From positions 1 to 64,000 of the forward strand of contig NZ_JAFMTW010000015.1 of NCBI RefSeq assembly GCF_017329615.1: 64,000 bases of DNA, in the 5' to 3' direction. Shown in pieces: positions 53,181 through 62,610 of the stretch (positions are counted from its first letter, which is position 1; every line of letters starts with the position of its first letter). Below the pieces are notes generated by a model. That model saw only the letters and a list, made by a program, of their open reading frames with translations. It searched no databases and had not been told where the DNA came from. The position numbers were made by a program, and so were the translations under genes. This DNA comes from Alicyclobacillus suci (GTDB lineage: Bacteria > Bacillota > Bacilli > Alicyclobacillales > Alicyclobacillaceae).

Positions 53181-54254
53181 GTGTTTGAACGATTGGCGTC
53201 GATGGAGAATCGCTACGACCAGTTGAGTCAATTTTTGTGTGATCCGGCTGTCGTCAGCGACCCCAACCAACTCCGCACTTATGCCAAGGAGCAGTCGGAT
53301 TTGCAGGAGACGGTCGAGACGTACCGCGCACTCAAGGCGGCGCAGCAGCAGCTTGCGGAGGCTAAGGAGATGCTGCAAGAGAAGTTGGACGACGAGATGA
53401 AGGAGTTTGTTCGCGCCGAAGTTGAACAGTTGCAGGGCGAGATTGACAACTTGCAGAACAAACTTCAAATTCTCTTGTTGCCGAAAGATCCAAACGACGA
53501 TAAAAACGTCTTTGTCGAGATTCGGGCGGCGGCCGGGGGCGAAGAGGCTGCGTTGTTTGCCGGAACGCTTCTGCGCATGTATACGCGGTATGCGGAAGAT
53601 CAAGGCTGGAAGACCCAGGTGATTGACGCGCATTATACCGACATGGGTGGCTTTCGCGAAGTGACGCTGTCCATTCAGGGGCAAGGTGCGTTTAGCAAAC
53701 TGAAGTTTGAAAGTGGGACCCATCGCGTGCAACGGGTTCCCGTGACGGAGTCCGGTGGGCGTATTCACACGTCGACCGCAACCGTCGCTGTATTGCCAGA
53801 GGTTGAAGAGGTCGAAGTTGAAGTGCAGGAGAAGGACATTCGCATCGATACGTTCTGTTCGACGGGACCGGGTGGACAGAGTGTCAACACGACGCAATCG
53901 GCTGTCCGCATCACGCACCTACCGACTGGAATTGTGGTCTCCTGTCAGGATGAGAAATCGCAGATTAAGAATCGGGAAAAGGCGATGAAAGTCCTGCGTG
54001 CGCGGCTGTTCGAAAAGTATCAGCGCGAACAGCAGGAGGAACAGGCTGCGTCCCGAAAAAATCAGGTGGGTACGGGGGATCGGAGCGAACGGATTCGCAC
54101 CTATAACTTCCCGCAAAGTCGGGTCACTGACCACCGCATCGGCATGACTCTTCACAAGCTGGAGCAGGTTCTCGCCGGAGATCTCGATGAAATCATCCAC
54201 GGCCTGGTCGTGGCGGAGCGGGCGTCGATGTTGGAACAGGCTGCGGAGGCGTAA
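53181..54254 (+). CDS. prfA: Peptide chain release factor 1
   Basis: A 357-residue RF1 that reads UAA and UAG stop codons. The peptidyl-hydrolysis GGQ motif is in [20 protein letters not shown], the codon-recognition PxT motif is in the [15 protein letters not shown] segment, and [20 protein letters not shown] marks the family. GTG 53181 follows GGAGGTGAG. The next gene starts directly after the stop codon, so prfA and prmC are co-translated, as expected for the pair in which PrmC methylates the GGQ glutamine. Confidence 0.96.
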   Translation: MFERLASMENRYDQLSQFLCDPAVVSDPNQLRTYAKEQSDLQETVETYRALKAAQQQLAEAKEMLQEKLDDEMKEFVRAEVEQLQGEIDNLQNKLQILLLPKDPNDDKNVFVEIRAAAGGEEAALFAGTLLRMYTRYAEDQGWKTQVIDAHYTDMGGFREVTLSIQGQGAFSKLKFESGTHRVQRVPVTESGGRIHTSTATVAVLPEVEEVEVEVQEKDIRIDTFCSTGPGGQSVNTTQSAVRITHLPTGIVVSCQDEKSQIKNREKAMKVLRARLFEKYQREQQEEQAASRKNQVGTGDRSERIRTYNFPQSRVTDHRIGMTLHKLEQVLAGDLDEIIHGLVVAERASMLEQAAEA

Positions 54255-55211
54255 ATGGAGCGCTCTATCACATTTGCCCAGCTGCTGAAACAGGTGGCAG
54301 AGCGGCTCGGGGCCAGTGCGGCATATGGCGATTGGCCGCTTGGCGAGTTGGCACATCAGACGCGCACGGAGGCAGAGCAATTGGTCTGTGCCGCCATGGA
54401 CTGGACTCGGCTCGCTTTGCTCCAGCATTTGCCCGAGACGGTGCCAGACTCCGCCATCGGCGTGGTTGACGGGTTGGTTCGCCGGCGTGTGGACGGTGAG
54501 CCACTCGCGTACATATTGGGGTATACGCATTTTTACGGGCGGGTCTTTCGGACGCGCCCTGGCGCTTTAATTCCGCGTCCGGATACGGAAACGCTGGTGG
54601 AGACGGTTTTGCATTGGATTCAGTCGCAAACCAGTGCGGCTGCGAGCGCTTTGGCTGCGCCGATTCGCGTGGTTGAAATTGGTCCAGGGACGGGCTGTAT
54701 TTCCATCACGCTTCAACTTGAATGCCCTATGTCCGCGGTGACGGCGGTGGATATCTCCGCAGACGCGGTGAGTCTAACGCGGGAAAATTGTAGGCGCTTG
54801 AACGCGTCGGTGGATGTGGTGCAAGGCGATGGATTTGCGTACATCCTGAGGCAGGGGCAGGTAGGTTGTGCATTCGACGTGATTGTCAGCAACCCGCCGT
54901 ACATCCCTCGCGGCGAGATCGACGAATTGGAAACGAGTGTGCGTCTGTACGAGCCCCATCTGGCGCTCGACGGTGGCGCCGATGGCCTTGACTTTTATCG
55001 GCGATTCGCAGCGTTACCTCCTACGCTCGTCGGACGACCCGGTGCGCCTGCTGGGCTCTTTTTAGAGGTTGGGATGGGGCAGGCCGAGGCGGTGGCGGAA
55101 TTGTTTCGCGCGCACAGCGCGTGGCAGTCTTTTGCGGTGTCCCTTCACCGCGATGTGCGAGGTGTCCATCGCGTGGTGGCCGTGACGCGGGAGGGTAATC
55201 GCTTTGGATGA
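54255..55211 (+). CDS. prmC: Release factor glutamine methyltransferase
   Basis: A 318-residue SAM-dependent enzyme that methylates the GGQ glutamine of release factors. The helical N-terminal domain is followed by ILGYTHFYGRVFRTRPGALI and RPDTETLVE, motif I VVEIGPGTGCISITLQ, motif II VTAVDISADAV and the catalytic NPPYIPRGE. ATG 54255 abuts the prfA stop. Length slightly exceeds the usual 280-290 because of an Ala/Ser-rich insertion around residues 115-135 (SQTSAAASALAAP). Confidence 0.94.
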   Translation: MERSITFAQLLKQVAERLGASAAYGDWPLGELAHQTRTEAEQLVCAAMDWTRLALLQHLPETVPDSAIGVVDGLVRRRVDGEPLAYILGYTHFYGRVFRTRPGALIPRPDTETLVETVLHWIQSQTSAAASALAAPIRVVEIGPGTGCISITLQLECPMSAVTAVDISADAVSLTRENCRRLNASVDVVQGDGFAYILRQGQVGCAFDVIVSNPPYIPRGEIDELETSVRLYEPHLALDGGADGLDFYRRFAALPPTLVGRPGAPAGLFLEVGMGQAEAVAELFRAHSAWQSFAVSLHRDVRGVHRVVAVTREGNRFG

Positions 55212-55215
55212 GTGG

Positions 55216-55254
55216 ATTGACCGGGGAAAAAGCCATCGTTTTTGCCCAGTCAAT
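55216..55254 (+). terminator. Long imperfect hairpin after prmC
   Basis: ATTGAC, GGG and AAAAA on the left (55216-55232) pair in order with TTTTT, CCC and GTCAAT on the right (55238-55254). No T run follows, so its strength as a terminator is unsure. Confidence 0.45.
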
Positions 55255-55282
55255 CTATCGCTACGAAAAATCTAGTAATCCG

Positions 55283-55312
55283 GTTTAAACCTACTAATGT
55301 CTGGCCAGAATG
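55283..55312 (+). promoter_or_regulatory. Sigma-F promoter candidate of spoIIR
   Basis: GTTTA (55283-55287; consensus GYATA) and GGCCAGAATG (55303-55312; consensus GGnnAnAmTn) are 15 bases apart, about 30 bases ahead of the spoIIR start. SpoIIR is a forespore sigma-F product in B. subtilis. Confidence 0.5.
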
Positions 55313-55340
55313 TTGCTAGATACGGTAGGAGGGATTCCGG

Positions 55341-56036
55341 ATGCGGATTTCAAGACGGTTTGTAGCTTTTGTTGGGATAGTGGCTGTGGTCGTCGGTGGC
55401 GGGCGGATGTTGTTGCACAAGCCTGCGGCAGCAGAAGCAAAGGATGTCGTGTATCAAAACGTGGCGACACCACACGACGCGCCGATTCCAAAAGAAGCGC
55501 TCCGTCTTCGGATTATCGCGAACAGCGATAGCCCAGCAGATCAGAAGTTGAAGCTGGAAATCCGCGATGCGGTCGTCGAGCAAGTCGGTTCTTGGGTATC
55601 CGGCGCGAAAAACTCGACACAGGCACGGCAAATCGTCCTCAATCACATTCAACAAATTCAAGCGACGGCCACCCAGGTCGAACATGCGCACGGGGTCGAT
55701 GAACCGATTCACACGGACGTCGGCAAGGTACCGTTCCCCACGAAGATCTACGGTAATCGCGTGTATCCAGCCGGTAATTACGAGGCACTTCGAATCACGA
55801 TTGGTAAAGGTCAGGGCGCGAATTGGTGGTGTGTGCTGTACCCGCCGCTTTGTTTCATTGACGTTGCAGAGGGTGACGCAGTGCCGAACACCGGATCATT
55901 TCCTGATTTGCCGCCCCTCGAAACCATTCAGGTGCCTGGTGCGGATGGAAAAAAACAAACGGTACAGGTTCGCTTGGCGAGCGAGGATTACGGGGAATCG
56001 GCCATTAAGGCGTTGAAGCATTTGCTTGGCAAGTGA
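55341..56036 (+). CDS. spoIIR: Stage II sporulation protein R
   Basis: A 231-residue protein secreted from the forespore that signals the SpoIIGA protease to activate sigma-E in the mother cell. It has an N-terminal signal or anchor (RRFVAFVGIVAVVVGGGRML) and the SpoIIR domain with LRLRIIANSDSPADQKLKLE, FPTKIYGNRVYPAGNYEALR and the conserved ANWWCVLYPPLCFIDV. ATG 55341 follows TAGGAGGG. The position between prmC and ywlC matches the Bacillus order. Confidence 0.95.
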   Translation: MRISRRFVAFVGIVAVVVGGGRMLLHKPAAAEAKDVVYQNVATPHDAPIPKEALRLRIIANSDSPADQKLKLEIRDAVVEQVGSWVSGAKNSTQARQIVLNHIQQIQATATQVEHAHGVDEPIHTDVGKVPFPTKIYGNRVYPAGNYEALRITIGKGQGANWWCVLYPPLCFIDVAEGDAVPNTGSFPDLPPLETIQVPGADGKKQTVQVRLASEDYGESAIKALKHLLGK

Positions 56037-56126
56037 TGCATGTTCGCCGGGGCTCATTTGCGGGATTTCGCATCTTGTGGGATGCTGTGGTACGTGATGA
56101 AACTAGAATTTTGTGAGGTGTGTCAA

Positions 56127-57197
56127 ATGCAACGGTGGACTTTGGGTGATGACGACGGACACAATCGGGCAGCGCTCTCACAAGCGGCTTCCTTGTTGCA
56201 GGGTGGCAAGCTCGTTGCTTTTCCGACGGAGACCGTATACGGACTTGGTGCAAATGCGCTCGATGAAGCTGCAGTTGTAAACATTTTCCGCGCGAAACAG
56301 CGACCTGCCGACAACCCTTTAATCGTCCACATTGCAGATGAAACGCAACTCGCTTCTATCCTGCCACCCGGTTATGAACCGAGCAGGGCACATAAACAGT
56401 TGATGGACGCGTTTTGGCCAGGGCCGCTGACGCTCCTGTTTCCTGTGGGCGACGCGATTGCCCCTGCAGTGCACCCCGGGACCGATTTGGTCGGGGTGCG
56501 AATGCCCGACCATACTACCGCGCGGACGTTGATTCGCCTGAGTGACGTACCGATTGCCGCGCCGAGCGCGAACACCTCGGGGCGGCCGAGCCCGACAACA
56601 GCCGCTGCCGTGGCCGAGGATCTTGGCGAAGTCATTGATGGATTGGTCGACGCGGGGCCCTGTGGCATTGGCGTCGAGTCCACGGTGTTGCTCGTCGAAG
56701 AGGAGCGCGCGTTGATTCTGCGGCCCGGCGGCATTACCCAAGAGATGCTAGCCGACGTCATCGACTTGCCTGTGGTCTACGATGCGCACTTGATCGATCT
56801 CGACGCACCAGCGCTCGCGCCGGGCATGAAATATCGTCACTATGCACCGAATGCGCGCGTCCATGTCTGGTGGGGCCAACCCGAGGAAATTTACCGGGCG
56901 ATGCTCGAATTGCTGCTCGACGACGAAGTCGATCACGAATTGCGCGCGGCTATCGTTGCGCCAGACGATTTTCTCAGTCGTTACGAGTTGCCTGTTTCGC
57001 GTGACCTCCTGCGCCCATTGTCCCACGAGGCATATGACGAGGCGCTCGCGAAACATCTGTATCGCCTGTTGCGCGAGTTCGATCACGCCGGCGCCACCGA
57101 CATCCTCATCTACGGCGTCAATCCAGCGCGCGGGTTAGGGACGGCCGTGATGAACCGCCTCCAAAAGGCCTCTGGCGGCCGCGTGCTGCGGGTGTAG
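56127..57197 (+). CDS. ywlC: Threonylcarbamoyl-AMP synthase (Sua5/YwlC)
   Basis: A 356-residue enzyme that makes threonylcarbamoyl-AMP for the t6A modification of tRNAs. The YrdC domain has LQGGKLVAFPTETVYGLGAN, IFRAKQRPADNPLIVHI, the SANTSGRPSPTTAAAVAEDL segment and GVESTVLL. A linker with APGMKYRHYAPNA leads to the C-terminal Sua5 domain (about 225-356), so this is the long Sua5 form. ATG 56127 follows GTGAGGTG. The distance and synteny from spoIIR fit ywlC. Confidence 0.94.
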   Translation: MQRWTLGDDDGHNRAALSQAASLLQGGKLVAFPTETVYGLGANALDEAAVVNIFRAKQRPADNPLIVHIADETQLASILPPGYEPSRAHKQLMDAFWPGPLTLLFPVGDAIAPAVHPGTDLVGVRMPDHTTARTLIRLSDVPIAAPSANTSGRPSPTTAAAVAEDLGEVIDGLVDAGPCGIGVESTVLLVEEERALILRPGGITQEMLADVIDLPVVYDAHLIDLDAPALAPGMKYRHYAPNARVHVWWGQPEEIYRAMLELLLDDEVDHELRAAIVAPDDFLSRYELPVSRDLLRPLSHEAYDEALAKHLYRLLREFDHAGATDILIYGVNPARGLGTAVMNRLQKASGGRVLRV

Positions 57198-57390
57198 GCA
57201 TCATTTGCCTGCCCTGTAGCACCTCCATGAACGCCTTTTATTTCCGTAAATGTGTCGGAAGTGAGAAGCAACTGAGAACAAACTGCGACAAGTCTAGTGA
57301 TAGCGCCTTCATCCCATGAGTTTTCCCGATGCCCGGTCTATAATAGCCAGTGCAAAGAGGAATTCATCAAGGGCACGGAGGTTGAGTTAC

Positions 57391-57543
57391 ATGGTTGGAT
57401 TGTTAGTTGTGGGGATTGTTCTCTTGCTGGTCGTTGGGATTGGCTTGTTGGTTGGCAACTCCGTGGTGGAGAAAGCTGTTCATCGTGACACCCTTCAGGG
57501 GTCGACACAGGCACACGATGAAGCGGGGCATCGCTCTGCATAA
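57391..57543 (+). CDS. Small single-span membrane protein
   Basis: The product has 50 residues: a membrane helix (VGLLVVGIVLLLVVGIGLLV) at residues 2-22 and a polar tail with His residues. ATG 57391 follows GGAGGTTGAG. A TATAAT lies about 50 bases upstream. It ends before a two-way terminator. Function unknown. Confidence 0.55.
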   Translation: MVGLLVVGIVLLLVVGIGLLVGNSVVEKAVHRDTLQGSTQAHDEAGHRSA

Positions 57544-57606
57544 CGATGGATTTGGCGAGTGATGATTTGTGGTGAAACAACGCGGTGACTGTCCGCTTAA
57601 AACAAA

Positions 57607-57655
57607 GCCCTCGAGCACCCACGCATGTGCGCAGGTTGGTTCGAGGGCATTTTGT
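57607..57655. terminator. Bidirectional terminator
   Basis: GCCCTCGA (57607-57614) pairs with TCGAGGGC (57641-57648). T-rich runs follow on both strands (ATTTTGT to the right, TTTGTTTT to the left), serving the small membrane protein gene and uxaC. Confidence 0.75.
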
Positions 57656-57678
57656 GCTGTGCTGCGTTTGGGTGGCTG

Positions 57679-59085
57679 TTACGTGAATGAGAAGTAGTTC
57701 TTGGCATTGTCATAACAAATGGCCTGGACCATGTTCCCGAGTAACGCCCTATCGTTTGGCGCCTCCCCTTTTTCCACCCATTCGCCCAATAGATTGCATA
57801 ATAACCGCCGGAAGTACTCGTGGCGCGGGTAGGACATGAAGCTGCGCGAGTCTGTCAGCATGCCGACAAACCGGCTGAGTAGACCGACATCCGCCAGGGC
57901 TTGCATTTGGCGCAGCATGCCTTCCTTGGTATCGTTAAACCACCAGGCAGCGCCGAGTTGCAGTTTGCCCGGGATGCCGCCGCCTTGGAAACTCCCGAGA
58001 AGGGCCGCGAGCACAGGGAAATCCTTTGGATTCAGGGAATAGAGGATGGTTTTTGGCAGGGAGTCCGTCATCTCCAGTTCATTTAGCAACTGGCATAATG
58101 GCGCTGCCAATTGGCCGTCATACATAGAATCAAAGCCTGTGTCTGGACCAAGTCGTTGAAACATGCGCGTGTTATTATTTCGGGCTGCATGCATATGTAG
58201 CTGCATCACCCAGCCCAGTCGAGCGTACAGCTTCCCGAGAAACACCATGGTGTACGTCTTGTACTTGTGATCCTCCACAAGGCTGATGTCTTCACCTTTG
58301 AGCGCTTTGTCGAAAATGCGCGCGGCTTCGTCCAGGGTTGTGGGGGTGTACGGTACCGTGTCGAGCGCGTGATCGGATGCGCGACAGCCGACTTCATGAA
58401 AGTATTCGGCACGAGCGGTGATGGCGTCGAGCAGCGCTCGATAGTCGGAGATGGGCGCGCCGATAGCCTGTTCGAGTTGTTTTATCCAGGGGACAAACGT
58501 ATCTCGACGGACTTCTAAAGCCTTGTCAGGGCGAAAAGCAGGGATGACCTTCACGGGAAATGTGTCATCTGCTTTTAGTTTTAGATGATATTCCAGTGTA
58601 TCCGTTGGATCGTCGGTGGTACAGATGACCTGTACGTTGAACTTGGTAATCAGGTTGCGGACTCTGTAGTCCTCTGTAGCCAACAATTCGTTGGTGCGTT
58701 GCCAGATCTCTGGTGCGGTCGTCTCGTCAAGCAGGGCGGTGATGCCAAAGAAGCGCTGCAACTCGAGGTGCGACCAATGGTACAGTGGATTGCCAAGGGT
58801 CATGGGGACGGTTCTTGCCCACGCGAGAAACTTCTCATAATCGTCGGCGTCGCCGGTAATCAACGATTCGTCTACACCATTCGCGCGCATCAAGCGCCAC
58901 TTGTAATGGTCGCCGCCCAACCAAATTTCGGTGATGTTTTTGAATTGATGATTCTCGTAGATTTGTTGTGGGCTGATGTGGCAGTGATAATCAATGATTG
59001 GCATATCCTTGGCAAAGGATTCGTATAGCGCAATCGCAGTTTCGTTAGACAGTAAAAAATGCTCATCTAAAAATGCACGCATCAT
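57679..59085 (-). CDS. uxaC: Glucuronate isomerase (uronate isomerase)
   Basis: A 468-residue enzyme of the amidohydrolase fold that converts glucuronate to fructuronate and galacturonate to tagaturonate. Metal- and substrate-binding segments are PIIDYHCHISPQQIYEN, VICTTDDPTDTLEYH, and the long LQLHMHAARNNNTRMF region (WVMQLHMHAARN), with LTDSRSFMSYPRHEYFRR near the C-terminus. ATG 59085 (then ATG 59082) follows GGGAGG. It is last in the uxaA-uxaB-uxaC transcript. Confidence 0.95.
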   Translation of the reverse strand: MMRAFLDEHFLLSNETAIALYESFAKDMPIIDYHCHISPQQIYENHQFKNITEIWLGGDHYKWRLMRANGVDESLITGDADDYEKFLAWARTVPMTLGNPLYHWSHLELQRFFGITALLDETTAPEIWQRTNELLATEDYRVRNLITKFNVQVICTTDDPTDTLEYHLKLKADDTFPVKVIPAFRPDKALEVRRDTFVPWIKQLEQAIGAPISDYRALLDAITARAEYFHEVGCRASDHALDTVPYTPTTLDEAARIFDKALKGEDISLVEDHKYKTYTMVFLGKLYARLGWVMQLHMHAARNNNTRMFQRLGPDTGFDSMYDGQLAAPLCQLLNELEMTDSLPKTILYSLNPKDFPVLAALLGSFQGGGIPGKLQLGAAWWFNDTKEGMLRQMQALADVGLLSRFVGMLTDSRSFMSYPRHEYFRRLLCNLLGEWVEKGEAPNDRALLGNMVQAICYDNAKNYFSFT

Positions 59086-59111
59086 GGATGTCCTCCCATT
59101 CTTCCAGCATC

Positions 59112-60590
59112 TCACAAAACCTCTGCGACGGATTGCAGCGCCGTTACCACGCCGTTCTGTCGCACGCGGCGGATAAACGCTACCATCTGCGCGTGTAATC
59201 CGTCTAATTGCGTCAAATCTTGGCCCCATAGTTGGGGATGGCGAAGTAGTGCCGCAACGGTTTCCTCCAGGCCGACTGTTGATTCCTTGGCCCAAATGTC
59301 TTCGAGGGTCGAGACCCATGCGCTATCGTCCTGAATCGGCCAGCGCTTCAGCGGGTTATCCGCGTTCCGATAGAACAGCAGTTGTCCAGCGAGCGCTGCT
59401 GACAAACAGCGTGGCGCCCGACCGTAGCGCGCGTAGTAATCGTTTAGCGTAGGTAACAGGCGCACGCGGATTTTCGATAAACCATTGAGCGTCAGTGACG
59501 TCAATTCGTGGTGAATATATGGATTGGCGAATCGCTCCATGACAGCATTCGCAAATTCCTCCAACTGGTTCTCGCTGTCTACGTGGTCGGCTAAAGTGGG
59601 TACAACTTCCCCGAAAAGTAGGCCGTGTATAAATGGGCCGAACACGGGGTGGATGACGACCTCTCGTACGCTAGACAGCCCAGCCAAGCGTCCTAGCGCC
59701 GCCATGGCGGTGTGTGCGCCGTTTAGAATTCGGACCTTTTGTACGCGATAGGGTGTCACGTCGGCTACATACCGAACGTTGAGACCTATCTTCTCAAATG
59801 GCCAAGCCTGCCGAAGCCTATCATCCGCCTCAATGGCCCACAGATGATACGGTTCGCCGACGGTGACTAGTTCATCACGATAACCCAGGCTGTCCAGTAG
59901 CTCTTGACCGCTGGTGCCCTTCGGAAAACCCGTGACGATTCTATCGACTAGTGTATTGCAAAAGTGGTTGTGCTGGCGGATCCAATCTTGGAACGTGGTG
60001 GGAAGTCCCCAGTCGGCTGCATGGCGCAAGACAATTTTCCGAAGTTTCTCACCGTTGTCCTCGATTAACTCACAGGGCACAATGGTCATTCCCGCCGCTG
60101 CAGCGCCCTGGAAGAATGTGTAGCGGTGGTGTAAATAGGCCGTCAATTTTCCCGGAAATGACATCAGCGGCTGGCCCATCTGGTAGTCTTCCTGGACGTA
60201 TTGGATGCCGGATTCGGTGGTGTTGGACACCAGGATGTCGATAGTCGGATTCTCCGCACAGCGCAAGAATTCGCTCCAATCCTGGTGGGGGTCAATGCCG
60301 CGACGGATGGAAGACACGATTTCCCGGTCGTCGATGTTGACACCCTGGTGGATACCGCGCAGGCAAACGGTAAACAGGCCATCCTGGGCATTCAGGCGTG
60401 CAATATTCTGTGCGCCGCTCGGTCGCGGTGCGACGACGACGACACTGCCTTCATATAACCCTTGTTTATTCAATTGGTGAATCATCCAGTCCACAAAGCC
60501 GCGCAGGAAATTTCCCTCGCCAATTTGAATGATTCGCTCTGGAAATGTAACGCTTCGGTGTGACGCGTCGAGTTGTACAGAGAATTGCAT
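59112..60590 (-). CDS. uxaB: Tagaturonate reductase (altronate oxidoreductase)
   Basis: A 492-residue NAD-dependent polyol dehydrogenase family member that reduces tagaturonate to altronate. It has RIIQIGEGNFLRGFVDWMIH, DILVSNTTESGIQY, VPCELIEDNGEKLRKIVL, and the catalytic lysine region YRVQKVRILNGAHTAMAALG. Fructuronate reductase (UxuB) is a sister family; the adjacent uxaA decides for UxaB. ATG 60590 follows GGGGGACC. Confidence 0.93.
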   Translation of the reverse strand: MQFSVQLDASHRSVTFPERIIQIGEGNFLRGFVDWMIHQLNKQGLYEGSVVVVAPRPSGAQNIARLNAQDGLFTVCLRGIHQGVNIDDREIVSSIRRGIDPHQDWSEFLRCAENPTIDILVSNTTESGIQYVQEDYQMGQPLMSFPGKLTAYLHHRYTFFQGAAAAGMTIVPCELIEDNGEKLRKIVLRHAADWGLPTTFQDWIRQHNHFCNTLVDRIVTGFPKGTSGQELLDSLGYRDELVTVGEPYHLWAIEADDRLRQAWPFEKIGLNVRYVADVTPYRVQKVRILNGAHTAMAALGRLAGLSSVREVVIHPVFGPFIHGLLFGEVVPTLADHVDSENQLEEFANAVMERFANPYIHHELTSLTLNGLSKIRVRLLPTLNDYYARYGRAPRCLSAALAGQLLFYRNADNPLKRWPIQDDSAWVSTLEDIWAKESTVGLEETVAALLRHPQLWGQDLTQLDGLHAQMVAFIRRVRQNGVVTALQSVAEVL

Positions 60591-60685
60591 AGCGGGTCCC
60601 CCATTTGCGGATTGGCGAAGAACTTGTGCGCCGGGCGCCAAGGGATGCGACGTGCAAGTTACCGTGCGCTGTGGTCCCATCGTGA

Positions 60686-62188
60686 TCACAATGTGACGCC
60701 ATCCTTAAAGATGGCAATTTCACGGAACCCATTTCGCTCATTTCGGGTTTCTTCGATTCCCGAGGCAATGTCCACGACGCGCCGATACAACTCGGCAGCT
60801 AAAGTGTCCATGTCGTCGCCTGTAAGAAGGGTACCGGCGTTAAAATCTATCCAATTTTTCTTTCGCTCGTAGAGCGGCGTGTTGGTAGAGATTTTCACGG
60901 TCGGAACTGCCGCGCCCATCGGCGTTCCGCGTCCAGTTGTAAACAGCACGATATGAGCGCCAGCCGCGACTAATGCGGTGACCGAAACCATATCGTTTCC
61001 TGGCGCTTGCACGAGATTGAGTCCAGGTGTCGTCGCCCGTGTTCCATATGGTAGGACATCGACCACGCTTGCCGTACCGCCTTTCTGCGTACAGCCGAGC
61101 GATTTTTCCTCCAGTGTCGTGATGCCACCGTCTTTGTTGCCCGGTGACGGGTTTTCGTAAATGACCTGGCCGTGCCGGGTATAGTAGTCTTTAAAGTCGT
61201 TGATGAGGGAGACGACATGCTGAAAGACCGTGTCGTTTATCGCGCGGTTCATCAGGATGGTTTCTGCGCCGAACATCTCCGGCACTTCGGTCAGGAGCGT
61301 GGTGCCCCCATTTGCGACGAGGATGTCGGAGACGCGGCCGACCAGAGGATTCGCTGTGATGCCGGAGAATCCGTCCGATCCGCCACATTTCAACCCAACT
61401 TTCAACCGCGCGACCGGCACGCGCTGACGTTGGAAGGTGCGGGCGTAGTCTGCTAGTTCTCGAAGCAGTCGCATGCCTTCTTCGAATTCGTCGTCGACGT
61501 CCTGGAGCGCCAAGAATCTGAGTTTTTCTTCGGGGACATCTTGAAGGAAGGGGCGAAATGACGAAATGCGGTTGTTCTCGCACCCAAGCCCTAGAATGAG
61601 GACACCTGCTGCGTTGGGGTGGCGCGCGAGTCCAGCCAGGGCTTTTTGCGTGTACGTTAAATCGTCGCCTAGATGGGAACAGCCGTACGGGTGGGCAAAG
61701 TGGTAGACACCGTCAATGCCATCGCCCCGAAGTTCGGAATCTGCCATCCGTGCCAACGCTTCTGCAGCTTTGTTGACGCAACCGACCGTGTTTAGAATCC
61801 AAATTTCATTTCGAATGCCGACCTCGCCGTTTGGACGGACGTACCCTTCAAACGAGGTAGGCAAATCAGATTTCTGTGGCGTCGCCATCGGTTTGACTGG
61901 ATGGTACGCGTAGTCCGTCTTTCCGCTCAGATTGGTCTGGACGTTATGGGTGTGAACCCATTCGCCCTTGGCGATGTATTGGGTCGCGTGGCCAATTGGG
62001 TACCCGTATTTGACGATGTTCGTCCCTTCTGGGATGTCCACCAACGCAATTTTGTGCCCGCGCAAAATATCTTCGGTCGCTTGTAAGATCTCATCGGAAA
62101 GCGCCACGACGTCGCCTTTTGAAATAGATTCTGTGACGACGCCAACGTTATCGTGGTCGTGTATCCGCAGTATCTTTGCTGCACACAT
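60686..62188 (-). CDS. uxaA: Altronate dehydratase
   Basis: A 500-residue UxaA/GarD-type dehydratase giving 2-keto-3-deoxygluconate from altronate. It has an N-terminal SAF-like domain (HDHDNVGVVTESISKGD) and a large domain with HPYGCSHLGDDLTYTQKALA, LGLGCENNRISSF, VGLKCGGSDGFSGITANP and GRGTPMGAAVPTVKISTN. ATG 62188 follows CGAGGAATCG. It is first in the operon behind the LacI-type operator at 62437. KDG kinase and aldolase are not in the window. Confidence 0.94.
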   Translation of the reverse strand: MCAAKILRIHDHDNVGVVTESISKGDVVALSDEILQATEDILRGHKIALVDIPEGTNIVKYGYPIGHATQYIAKGEWVHTHNVQTNLSGKTDYAYHPVKPMATPQKSDLPTSFEGYVRPNGEVGIRNEIWILNTVGCVNKAAEALARMADSELRGDGIDGVYHFAHPYGCSHLGDDLTYTQKALAGLARHPNAAGVLILGLGCENNRISSFRPFLQDVPEEKLRFLALQDVDDEFEEGMRLLRELADYARTFQRQRVPVARLKVGLKCGGSDGFSGITANPLVGRVSDILVANGGTTLLTEVPEMFGAETILMNRAINDTVFQHVVSLINDFKDYYTRHGQVIYENPSPGNKDGGITTLEEKSLGCTQKGGTASVVDVLPYGTRATTPGLNLVQAPGNDMVSVTALVAAGAHIVLFTTGRGTPMGAAVPTVKISTNTPLYERKKNWIDFNAGTLLTGDDMDTLAAELYRRVVDIASGIEETRNERNGFREIAIFKDGVTL

Positions 62189-62405
62189 CGTCGATTCCTC
62201 GTTTCTCTGGACGTCTCGATTCGCCACTAAACGTGATGACAGCCATGATCCACGCCGCGTCATGGGGTGAGGATAGACGCGGTGCCTAATGCACCGCCTA
62301 ATGTGAAATATAACATAAAATGAAACAGCGCTTGTTGAAAGTCTACGCGGCGAAACGGATGCAATTTTCTTTTGAATCTAAGCTTAGGTAGCATTCAATA
62401 CATAA

Positions 62406-62435
62406 AATGTATTCGCTTTCGCACGGCGGTGTCAA
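62406..62435 (-). promoter_or_regulatory. Promoter candidate of uxaA-uxaB-uxaC
   Basis: On the minus strand TTGACA (62435-62430) and TACATT (62411-62406) are 18 bases apart. The -35 box adjoins the 16-base palindrome at 62437-62452. Confidence 0.6.
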
Positions 62436-62436
62436 T

Positions 62437-62452
62437 ATGTTATAAATAACAT
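62437..62452. promoter_or_regulatory. LacI-type operator, first copy
   Basis: ATGTTATAAATAACAT has arms ATGTTAT/ATAACAT. It lies in the divergent region between uxaA and the LacI gene, one base from the uxaA -35 box. The core TGTTA-wAAA-TAACA recurs at 63627-63640. Confidence 0.65.
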
Positions 62453-62610
62453 TAAAACTGATAGGAATGTCATGTTCGTTGGTGAACGGTATAGCAGCCA
62501 CGTGAAATTTTATGCGTTGTACCGTCTCTGTTGTACACGACTTCTCGGGACTGCGTGTTAAAATCAAACTGCTTGTTATGCTTGAACAATGAACACAGGG
62601 TGGTGACTCC

